The notes under the pieces: model-generated
Told to the model about the DNA's origin: nothing
What the model saw: the letters and a program-made list of their open reading frames with translations, nothing else
Database searches by the model: none
Shown: positions 1 through 7,186 of the stretch, piece by piece
Layout: every line of letters begins with the position of its first letter
Position numbering within the stretch: position 1 is the first letter of the stretch
Translations under genes and position numbers: made by a program
Source of the DNA: Desmonostoc muscorum FACHB-395
Lineage (GTDB): Bacteria; Cyanobacteriota; Cyanobacteriia; Cyanobacteriales; Nostocaceae
Direction: 5' to 3'
DNA length: 50,142 bases
Assembly: GCF_014698035.1 (NCBI RefSeq)
Contig: NZ_JACJSF010000059.1
Span: 1 to 50,142, forward strand

Positions 1-14
1 TAATTTTTTTCTTC

Positions 15-62
15 CCGTGTATTACACGGAAAGGGTAATCTACCTTCCCATGTAATACACGG
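15..62. repeat. Two palindromic 15-mers 33 bp apart upstream of the cyclase-globin gene
   Basis: CCGTGTATTACACGG at 15-29 is a perfect palindrome with 7-bp arms. CCATGTAATACACGG at 48-62 is the same motif with one arm mismatch. Both are preceded by CTT plus C and followed by A-rich sequence. The starts are 33 bp apart, about three helical turns. They could be a regulator's double operator or the end of a dispersed repeat; the sequence alone does not decide. Confidence 0.5.
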
Positions 63-88
63 TAAAATCGGCGTTTTTATGTTAAGTA

Positions 89-2371
89 ATGTTTCGCCAA
101 CAGTATCACTTTATTCCCCCCGAATGGGATACAGCATTGGATGCTTACTACACCGAACAATTTTTTCCCCGCCTGCAAAAGAATCTATCCCCTGAAGCAG
201 TTATTCCCAGTGTCTATCAGCCCCTCGGACAAGCGGCTCGCTATCTTCAGTATCACTACATTGCGTCTAATCCCAATCCAGTTGGCAAAAAAGACCAGCT
301 TCTTGATGCTGGTGATGGCAGCGCTTACACCAAAGCTCATGCCAAATATCAGAAATTCTTTGCAGGAATTATCGAAAAATTCGGTTATTACGATTTATTT
401 TTGATTAATCCTAAAACAGGAGATATCGTCTATTCCTATTTTAAAGAGTCAGATTTTGCTACTAATCCGCTACAGAGTTATGACTCCCAGAATGCACTAA
501 AGGATTTGGTACGGGCAGTCCAGACAAATCCGACTCAAGGTAGCATTCAGGTTGTTGATTTCAAACCTTACCGTGCTTCTTATAATGCTCCGGCTGCTTT
601 CCTGGGAACACCCGTTTATAGCGGTTCTAACATGATTGGCATCTTGGCAGTGCAAGTACCTGTTGACAGGATCAATCAAGCTATTAGCCGGAAAAATAAT
701 TGGGAAGGCAGTGGTTTGCAGAAAACGGGGGAAGCTTATTTAGTCGGGTCTGATTTCCTCATGCGTTCGACATCCCGTTTTTGGGTTGAAGACCCCAAAA
801 AATATGAAAACGTTGTTCGTTACACGGGGACTGACCAGAGAACTCTGCAATCGATGGAGAACTTTAACACTACCATTAGCTTACAGAAAATCAATAGTCC
901 AGCCGCCAAAGCCGCCTTAGAAGGGCAACAAGGGATGATGGTAGACCGCAACTATCGGGGAGCAGAAGTATTGAGTTCCTACACTCCTTTGAAGTTGAAC
1001 GGGTTAAATTGGGCGATCATAGCAGAGATGGAGGTAGGGGAAGCTTATCGTCCGCTTTACACGTTACAGATAATTTTGCTGATTGCAGCGGCGCTTTTCT
1101 TACTGGGGACGGCGTTTTTAGCGGCAATTGCTGCGAAAATTTTCACCTCTCCCCTGCGTCGTTTGACTGATAGCGCCCGGAAACTGAGTGCTGGGGAACT
1201 GGATACAGAAGTTGATGTGACATCCCTTGACGAGTTTGGGGAATTGGCAACAGAGTTCAAAGAGGTGGCGAACAAATTACATCAAACTGAGGAAGAGCTG
1301 GCAACCAAGAAACAGGAGAACGATATTCTCTTGCAGAATATCTTACCAAGAGCGATCGCCGAACGCAGGAAACAAGGAGAGCTATCCATTGCGGAAAACT
1401 TCAAGCAAGTAACCATCCTCAATGCTCATCTGGCTGGGATTGCTGAGTTGAACAAACATCTGTCACCGCCAGAGATCACAAAATTGCTCACCGAGCTATT
1501 TGATGAATTCGATGACTCCGCAGAACGCTACGGGTTAGAACGACAGAACTCCCTGAGTACAAGCTATGTGGCAGTGTGTGGACTCACTGAAGTGAGATTT
1601 GACCACAGCCAGCGAACTGTTGATTTTGCTCTAGCCATGTTAGACATAATCCAGCGTCTGAATGTTAATCATAATTCTGCCTTGGCTTTACGTATCAGCA
1701 TTCATGCAGGTTCTGTGACAGCAGGGGTAGTAGGAACACAGCGATTTGGATACAGCATTTGGGGAGAAACAGCATATATAGCAAGCAGTCTCCAGAGCCA
1801 AGCTGATTTGAACTATATTTTACTGACTAAGAGTGTGTACGATCGCATAGCCGATAGCTACACATTTATCCAAAACCCAGTCGTGAAAATTCCAGGACTG
1901 GGTGAAGTAGAAACCTGGACGCTAGTAACCACCAGGAAGTTAGTTCTAAGTCAAGTGGAGTTGGTTCAGTCATCCTTTGCTAAAGTTAAACCCATCGCTG
2001 ATAAGGCTGCCGAACTGTTCTACAACCGACTGTTTGAATTAGAACCTTCTTTTCGTGCTTTATTTAAGGGGGATATGAAAGAGCAGGAACGTAAGCTAAT
2101 GGCTACGCTTGCACTTGCAGTGGAAGGTTTGCGTCAACCAGATAAGATTATCGGTCCCGTTCAGAAGCTTGGTCGCAGCCATGCCAGCTATGGTGTCAAG
2201 GCTGAATACTACGATATTGTCGGCGAAGCTTTGCTGTGGACGTTAGCGCAAGGACTTGGTGAAGACTTTACTACGCCAGTGCGAAAAGCATGGGAAGAAG
2301 CTTACATATTCCTGAGCGAAATTATGAAAGAAGCAGCAGCGGAACCTGAGTTGGAAAAAATAGGTGTTTGA
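89..2371 (+). CDS. Cache-HAMP-degenerate class III cyclase-globin fusion protein (5'-trimmed)
   Basis: Domains in order: an extracytoplasmic Cache-like sensor region (about 1-320), one membrane helix (about 323-345), HAMP (about 346-400), a class III nucleotide-cyclase fold (about 435-612) and a C-terminal globin (about 622-748). The globin keeps the expected heme residues: Tyr645 (B10), Gln666 near E7 and proximal His698 in GRSHAS. The cyclase fold has lost its catalytic set: the first metal Asp is His447, the second is Thr491, and the Asn/Arg transition-state pair is Tyr563/Ser567. It is therefore probably a catalytically dead signalling module. The usual first membrane helix before the Cache domain is absent, and an in-frame stop at 83-85 blocks extension, so the gene seems truncated at its 5' end. 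Family recognition is firm; the role (redox, O2 or NO sensing) is inference. Confidence 0.85.
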   Translation: MFRQQYHFIPPEWDTALDAYYTEQFFPRLQKNLSPEAVIPSVYQPLGQAARYLQYHYIASNPNPVGKKDQLLDAGDGSAYTKAHAKYQKFFAGIIEKFGYYDLFLINPKTGDIVYSYFKESDFATNPLQSYDSQNALKDLVRAVQTNPTQGSIQVVDFKPYRASYNAPAAFLGTPVYSGSNMIGILAVQVPVDRINQAISRKNNWEGSGLQKTGEAYLVGSDFLMRSTSRFWVEDPKKYENVVRYTGTDQRTLQSMENFNTTISLQKINSPAAKAALEGQQGMMVDRNYRGAEVLSSYTPLKLNGLNWAIIAEMEVGEAYRPLYTLQIILLIAAALFLLGTAFLAAIAAKIFTSPLRRLTDSARKLSAGELDTEVDVTSLDEFGELATEFKEVANKLHQTEEELATKKQENDILLQNILPRAIAERRKQGELSIAENFKQVTILNAHLAGIAELNKHLSPPEITKLLTELFDEFDDSAERYGLERQNSLSTSYVAVCGLTEVRFDHSQRTVDFALAMLDIIQRLNVNHNSALALRISIHAGSVTAGVVGTQRFGYSIWGETAYIASSLQSQADLNYILLTKSVYDRIADSYTFIQNPVVKIPGLGEVETWTLVTTRKLVLSQVELVQSSFAKVKPIADKAAELFYNRLFELEPSFRALFKGDMKEQERKLMATLALAVEGLRQPDKIIGPVQKLGRSHASYGVKAEYYDIVGEALLWTLAQGLGEDFTTPVRKAWEEAYIFLSEIMKEAAAEPELEKIGV

Positions 2372-2372
2372 A

Positions 2373-2413
2373 GGAGGCAGGGGGCAGGGGGCAGGGGGCA
2401 GGAGGCAGGAGGG
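2373..2413. repeat. Tandem GGGGCAG/GGAGGCA heptamers (STRR type), left copy
   Basis: At least five 7-bp units of the form GG(G/A)GGCA follow the cyclase-globin stop codon directly. The complementary array lies on the other side of the next gene, so the two arrays form a long inverted repeat around it. Short tandem heptamers of this kind are known in heterocystous cyanobacteria. Confidence 0.8.
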
Positions 2414-2415
2414 TT

Positions 2416-2766
2416 TTAAGACTTAATTTTTTGAATGCTTGACACTAAAATTCCTTGAAATCTATCGACTTCTTCCAAAACGGAAGTAAATAGTTCAGGG
2501 GATGCTAATCCAACTTCCTTGGAAATAATCAACTGAGTGTCAAGTTCCCGAAGCGAACCTAAAGCAATATGTAGAAATTGGATATATTCGTTCTGCGTTC
2601 GTCTTCCATACCCTTCTGCTATATTTGATGGCACAGAAACTGCGGAGCGCCTAATCTGGCTAGTTAATCCGTAAAGCTCAGATTTCGGAAATTTTTCGGT
2701 AAGTCGATAGCAGTTAATGGCAAGCTTGACTCCACGCTGCCAGATAAATTGCTCTCTGTAGCTCAT
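2416..2766 (-). CDS. Four-helix-bundle protein (S23 / 23S rRNA intervening-sequence protein family)
   Basis: The 116-residue protein has the family pattern: an N-terminal WQRGVKLA helix, a central motif IRRSAVSVPSNIAEGYGR, then YIQFLHIALGSLRELDTQL. These proteins form pentameric four-helix bundles and are related to Avd, the accessory protein of diversity-generating retroelements, but no reverse transcriptase lies nearby. The cellular function of stand-alone members is unknown. It is transcribed against both neighbours and is flanked by inverted heptamer repeats, which suggests a small mobile cassette. No clear Shine-Dalgarno sequence is seen. Confidence 0.85.
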   Translation of the reverse strand: MSYREQFIWQRGVKLAINCYRLTEKFPKSELYGLTSQIRRSAVSVPSNIAEGYGRRTQNEYIQFLHIALGSLRELDTQLIISKEVGLASPELFTSVLEEVDRFQGILVSSIQKIKS

Positions 2767-2815
2767 GGTGAGTGAAGTTTGAAGTAGGAAGTTGGGAGAA
2801 ACTAAACTATTCTAC

Positions 2816-2847
2816 ACCTCCTGCCTCCTGCCTCCTGCCTCCTGCCT
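2816..2847. repeat. Tandem CTGCCTC heptamers (STRR type), right copy
   Basis: About four CTGCCTC units, the reverse complement of the array at 2373-2413. They lie within an open frame that could extend the next gene upstream, which would translate as a low-complexity LLPPA segment. That extension is not credible as protein. Confidence 0.8.
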
Positions 2848-2891
2848 TTTTCCCCGCTACTCACCGTTCATTATTCGTAAAAAAAACAGTC

Positions 2892-4379
2892 ATGGATAAA
2901 TCATTTCTGGGATGGATATTACTTTTGGGGCTGGGATTTCCATTGTTCGGTATACTGCTTGGTGAAGCTGCCTCAAGATTGGAACGGCAGCAGCACCCCT
3001 TAGCAGTTGCTCTGCGTCAGATACGGGAGTATGTATTACCTCCCTTAGCCGTAATTTTGGTCATGCGACAACTTTTAAGCGTTGCTGGCAAAGATTCCTG
3101 GGCACGCTTTGTGGAAACGTTAACTTGGGTTGCCGTGATTGTGGCGGGAATTTCTTTAATTAACGCCTTGTTGACCACAAAAAAAGAACCGATCAAATGG
3201 CAGATTCATGTACCTAGCCTGTTCTTTCAAGTAGCTAGGGGCGTGGTAATCTTCGCCATTGGTTATCACATTATCAATGGAATTTGGAATATAAATTTGA
3301 CTGGCTTGGGTTCTGCTGTGGGGATAGCTTCAGCAGTAATTGCCCTAGCGCTGCAAGATACCCTCAGCAACCTGGTATCAGGATTGCTGCTGCTATTTGC
3401 CAAACCATTCAGAACGGGTGACTGGATTGAGTTCGACGGAAAGCAGGGGCGGGTACTCGAGCAAAATTGGTGGTCGGTTACTATTGCAGCTCCTGGCAGA
3501 AAATTCAACGTTCCCAATGGGGTATTGTCGAAGGCAAGCATTATCAATTACGGTCAGGGAGCAATGTGGAAAAGTATTTCTGCCAGCTTTTCTTATGACG
3601 ACTCTCCTAATGAAGTGATTCCAGCACTAAATAGCTTGGTGGAGGGCATAGATGCGATCGAAGAAGGTCTTGCTCAGGTTAGTTCCTATGGAGACTCCAG
3701 TATCACCTATGACCTTTACTATAAATTACTGCCTGAAAATAATTTTGGCGTTTCTGCGACACTCAAAAGCCGACTTTACTATCTAACCAAACGTTATGGT
3801 TTTACCGCCCCCTATCCGATCGCAGTACAGTACGAAGTCGATGCGAAACTTGGGATACCGAGCCGGATTCCTCAAGTAGTAGAGAACCGCCTACAGGAAT
3901 TAGTAACTTATTTGCGATCGCTCCCATATTTCCTAACGCTCAATGATAATCAAATTGAAAAACTGAGCGAACGGGCTAGATTTAAAGCCTATGGTAAGGA
4001 TGAGTTAATTATTCAGGAAGGTAAAGAAGACGAGGGACTTTATATTATCTTCAAGGGTGCGGGACAGGCTTATCTCAAAGACGCGCAAGGGAACCGTCAG
4101 ATAGTGGACGAGCTGGAACTTAACGAAGTATTTGGTGAAATGGCTATCTTTCCAGGTGAGGTCAGCCCAGTTACAGCGATCGCCAATGAAGATGTCGAGG
4201 TTGTAGTGATTCCAGCCAAAGATATTATCGAAGCGATAGAGTCTAACAACAAATTTGCTTCAGAGATTCTTCTGTATATCGAAGAACGGAAAAAGATGGT
4301 TCGACTTGCTAAAGGAATTAAGGAGGATGTGAATCTGCCAAATAACAAAAATGGTCGCCGAGTGCAAGTGGGAAGATAA
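2892..4379 (+). CDS. MscS-family mechanosensitive channel with C-terminal cyclic-nucleotide-binding domain
   Basis: Start set at 2892 (MDKSFLGWILL) because the open frame upstream runs through the heptamer repeat. The 495-residue product has several membrane helices (about 5-25, 45-65, 75-95, 112-132), then the MscS pore helix and beta domain (about 138-222: GIASAVIALALQDTLSNL, KPFRTGDWI, FNVPNG). A cyclic-nucleotide-binding domain occupies about 345-465. Its phosphate-binding cassette (415-431, FGEMAIFPGEVSPVTAIA) has Pro where the cyclic-phosphate-binding Arg is expected, so ligand binding may be altered or lost. It would act in the inner membrane as an osmotic release valve with a regulatory cytoplasmic domain. 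The next gene begins 3 bases after the stop, suggesting cotranscription. Confidence 0.88.
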   Translation: MDKSFLGWILLLGLGFPLFGILLGEAASRLERQQHPLAVALRQIREYVLPPLAVILVMRQLLSVAGKDSWARFVETLTWVAVIVAGISLINALLTTKKEPIKWQIHVPSLFFQVARGVVIFAIGYHIINGIWNINLTGLGSAVGIASAVIALALQDTLSNLVSGLLLLFAKPFRTGDWIEFDGKQGRVLEQNWWSVTIAAPGRKFNVPNGVLSKASIINYGQGAMWKSISASFSYDDSPNEVIPALNSLVEGIDAIEEGLAQVSSYGDSSITYDLYYKLLPENNFGVSATLKSRLYYLTKRYGFTAPYPIAVQYEVDAKLGIPSRIPQVVENRLQELVTYLRSLPYFLTLNDNQIEKLSERARFKAYGKDELIIQEGKEDEGLYIIFKGAGQAYLKDAQGNRQIVDELELNEVFGEMAIFPGEVSPVTAIANEDVEVVVIPAKDIIEAIESNNKFASEILLYIEERKKMVRLAKGIKEDVNLPNNKNGRRVQVGR

Positions 4380-4382
4380 TAT

Positions 4383-5486
4383 ATGTCATCAATCAGGAGA
4401 ACTTTCAAAAATTACTTATTTTTGTTCAGCATAGTTTTACTATTAATAGCTTGTACTGGTCAATCAAAAACCTCAAAAGCAAATATTGATAATCAAGCTA
4501 ATCCGGACAAATCTGCAAAAGAAAATTTAGGTATTCAGAAAGTCGAGAGGAAATTAGTTAAATCACTCTCAACCCAAGATTCAGCTCAACAGGGTATTGT
4601 GCTTCCGGAGGTAAACCCCCTAGAACTAGAGGGAACAATAGCGATATCGGGAACTCAGGTAGTTTTGCCAATTAGTCAAGCTATTGCTCAACGCTTTATC
4701 CAAGACGGGTATCCTAGCAAGATTAATCTCGCTGGTATTGATACGGTTGTTGGCTTCAAACTATTTTGCCAGGATAAAACAATAGATATTGTCAATGCAG
4801 TTCGCCCGATTACCAGTCAGGAGTTAGCCGCCTGTGCTAAGTCAGGTATTCAGCCGATCGGCTTTAAAATTGCTACCGATGCAGTGACTATTGTAGTTAG
4901 TTCTCAGAATAATTTCGTCCCCAACACTCTAACACGCGACGAACTGTCAAAGGTATTCACCGTTCAAAAGTGGTCAGATGTCAATCCCAAATGGCCAAAA
5001 GAATTGATTAAACGCATTATTCCAGCCGGGGCTGGTACGGGGGGAGCAGTTGACTTGTTTGCCCAAGCTATTCTCAAGGGCAACGTTAGCCAACTTACTG
5101 GTGCTCCCAATACGATGTTTTATGACTTTGTAGAGCAGTTATACTCAGAAGCTTTAATTGATTCCTACATGGTTGGCTTTTTAGAGTATGGCTCCTATCA
5201 AGAAGACCGCGAGAAGTTGAAGGCGATCGCTATTGATAAAGTAGACCCTTTCCTACCAGGATATCCTCTAACTCGCCCTTTGTACATTTATGCAGATGCT
5301 AAAGCGATTCGGAAGCGACCGGAATTAGAAGGGTTTATTAACTATTACTTGACCTATGTGGATCAGGAAATTTCTAGTCTTGGCTACCTTCCAGTTAAAC
5401 CAACCGTATTAGATGAGTCAAAAACCAAGTTTTTACTAGTGTTGGGTAATAAAGAGTTATTGAAGTCAGCAAGTAAGAAAAATTAG
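4383..5486 (+). CDS. PstS-like solute-binding lipoprotein
   Basis: A lipoprotein signal ends in the lipobox LIAC, with the lipidated Cys at residue 24, followed by a linker of about 60 residues. A type II periplasmic-binding domain of the phosphate (PBP-like) family follows: a GTIAISGTQVVLPISQAIA start, an FKLFC segment, and NAVRPITSQE. Pocket positions differ from canonical PstS: the usual S-S-T after the first glycine is T-Q-V, and the DSGT anion loop reads GGAV. The ligand may therefore not be phosphate. Anchored outside the inner membrane, it would deliver a ligand or sense one. It sits between the MscS gene and a small secreted protein on one strand. Confidence 0.8.
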   Translation: MSSIRRTFKNYLFLFSIVLLLIACTGQSKTSKANIDNQANPDKSAKENLGIQKVERKLVKSLSTQDSAQQGIVLPEVNPLELEGTIAISGTQVVLPISQAIAQRFIQDGYPSKINLAGIDTVVGFKLFCQDKTIDIVNAVRPITSQELAACAKSGIQPIGFKIATDAVTIVVSSQNNFVPNTLTRDELSKVFTVQKWSDVNPKWPKELIKRIIPAGAGTGGAVDLFAQAILKGNVSQLTGAPNTMFYDFVEQLYSEALIDSYMVGFLEYGSYQEDREKLKAIAIDKVDPFLPGYPLTRPLYIYADAKAIRKRPELEGFINYYLTYVDQEISSLGYLPVKPTVLDESKTKFLLVLGNKELLKSASKKN

Positions 5487-5519
5487 TTAGTGGGACAATT
5501 TTATACTTTTAGAAAAAAA

Positions 5520-6083
5520 ATGAACAATAAAAAACTGATGCTTTTCTCCACAACTAATTTGCAGAAAATTTTAACAATTACAGGAATAGCTATCCTCACC
5601 TCTTCTATTTATTTGGGTGATGCTCAGGCTCAATCTCTGGCTAACAATAGAACTTTATTAATAGCCCAAAATCTAGGGGGAATAGTCCGCAAAATTCCCC
5701 TAGAAGAAGTCGCACTTCCAGCAATGTCTTCAGCAAAGACAGCGACCAATGCTAAATTTAGCCAAGCCCGAATCGAACTTAAGTCAGATGGTTCATTAAT
5801 ATACATACTCAGAGGTCAAAACCAACAAGGCTTTGAAGTTGAAGTACAAGTTACTCCCATTGGCACTCTGATTCAAGTTGATGAGCAAATAGAGTCTAGT
5901 GGAGTTCCTGAAACTGCTGTAAAAGCGTTCAAAAAATGGGCACCAAATGACCCACTTATCAGCACTTGGCGGAGTACCCGTCTTGGCGAATTTTTCTATC
6001 AATTTGTTATTAAGGATTTTTGGTTAGAAATTGCTGCTGATGGTAATAGAGTCCTTATTTACCGCAAAAAAATCAATATTTAG
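5520..6083 (+). CDS. Secreted small protein of unknown function (PepSY-like fold suspected)
   Basis: Start set at ATG 5520, which places a normal signal peptide at the N-terminus (basic MNNKK, hydrophobic core, AQAQS cleavage region). An in-frame GTG at 5490 would add ten residues and spoil the signal. The mature part of about 150 residues has alternating beta strands and the phrase FEVEVQVTP followed by SGVPETAVKAFKKWAP, which resembles PepSY-type ligand-binding or inhibitor domains. I recognise no enzyme motif. It lies between two PstS-like genes in the same orientation and probably works with them in the periplasm. Confidence 0.7.
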   Translation: MNNKKLMLFSTTNLQKILTITGIAILTSSIYLGDAQAQSLANNRTLLIAQNLGGIVRKIPLEEVALPAMSSAKTATNAKFSQARIELKSDGSLIYILRGQNQQGFEVEVQVTPIGTLIQVDEQIESSGVPETAVKAFKKWAPNDPLISTWRSTRLGEFFYQFVIKDFWLEIAADGNRVLIYRKKINI

Positions 6084-6124
6084 CTTTTCAACAGTCAAAA
6101 TATGCAATTCGGCGACACAGAGCT

Positions 6125-7141
6125 ATGAAGACATTCACAATCAGTAATTGGCAGAGAATTGTCGCTACCACACTAACTGCAACAACAATTTTTTACACTA
6201 CTAATGCTGCGTCTGCCCAATTACTGAAGGGTGGTGGAGCTGCTTTTTCCGAACCTCTTTATCAGCGCTATAGTACAGAATACGAACGGGAAACAGGTGT
6301 CAAGTTTCAATACACTGCTATTGGCAGTGGTGGTGGCATTCGTTTGTTCATGAATCAAACTGTGGATATTGGCGGTACTATTTTAATTCCTACCCCAATT
6401 GAGAAAAATCAAATGCAAGATGGGTTGCTAATGGTACCAACAGGGGGAGGGTCAATAGCCATTGTTTACAACCTTGAAGATGTGACTTTCGATGTCAAGT
6501 TATCTCGTGAGCAACTGGCAAAAATATTCACAGGTAAAATTGCTAATTGGAACCAAGTTGATTCCCGTTTTCCTAACAAAAAAATTCAAGTCGTAGTTCA
6601 ATCCGACAGTAGCGGTACTACCTTAACCCTGACTAAATACTTGCGAAAAATTACGGGTGGAAAGATAGAAGCTAGCCGAGAACCTAATTGGGGATTTCAG
6701 GTCTTCGCTGCCCTGCCTCAAGATAGTGCAGTGGCTGGAGAAGTACGTAGAATTGATGGTGCTATTGGCTATGTTCAAACAAGCTTTGCTCGTCAGAACA
6801 ATCTGCCTACAGCTAGAATTGAAAATCGGGCTGGTCGTTATGTGGAACCAAATTTGGCAGAGACGGAAAAGGCTCTAGCTAATATCAAGTTTAATGATGA
6901 CTTCACGACTGAAGATATTGATGACCCAGAAGATGGCTACCCCTTAGTTAGTTTGAGTTGGCTACTATTTTCTGAAAAGTATCCTAACGAAAATCTTGTC
7001 CAAGCTAATAAGAGTTTATTGATATGGATTTTAACTAAGGGGCAAAATTTTAATCGAGAGCTAGAGTACACGAAAATTCCCGAAGATGTAGCTAAAAAAG
7101 TGATTGAAACTACCAATAAAGAACTTAGAGTTCGTCCTTAA
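6125..7141 (+). CDS. PstS-like periplasmic solute-binding protein
   Basis: The 338 residues have a cleavable signal peptide (ending near ASAQ, residue 31). The PstS fold then shows GGGAAFSEPLYQRY, IGSGGGIRLF, the KIFTGKIANWNQV motif typical of the family, and the anion loop SDSSGTT. Two ligand positions differ from E. coli PstS: the Asp of the VDFGASD loop is missing (VDIGGTILIP) and the Arg before the SGT loop is Gln. It is likely a soluble binding protein feeding or sensing at an ABC importer encoded elsewhere, since no permease or ATPase genes are here. A porin gene follows after 45 bp. Confidence 0.82.
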   Translation: MKTFTISNWQRIVATTLTATTIFYTTNAASAQLLKGGGAAFSEPLYQRYSTEYERETGVKFQYTAIGSGGGIRLFMNQTVDIGGTILIPTPIEKNQMQDGLLMVPTGGGSIAIVYNLEDVTFDVKLSREQLAKIFTGKIANWNQVDSRFPNKKIQVVVQSDSSGTTLTLTKYLRKITGGKIEASREPNWGFQVFAALPQDSAVAGEVRRIDGAIGYVQTSFARQNNLPTARIENRAGRYVEPNLAETEKALANIKFNDDFTTEDIDDPEDGYPLVSLSWLLFSEKYPNENLVQANKSLLIWILTKGQNFNRELEYTKIPEDVAKKVIETTNKELRVRP

Positions 7142-7186
7142 AAAAATGCTTGTTATCTATTGTCTGTGTGACAAGAAGCAGAAATT

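Noticed and set aside
2772..2891. Forty-codon N-terminal extension of the MscS gene
   Set aside because: It translates the heptamer repeat and has no membrane or signal features; the ATG at 2892 gives a normal start.
5490..5519. GTG start for the small secreted protein
   Set aside because: It would put ten residues in front of a clean signal peptide.
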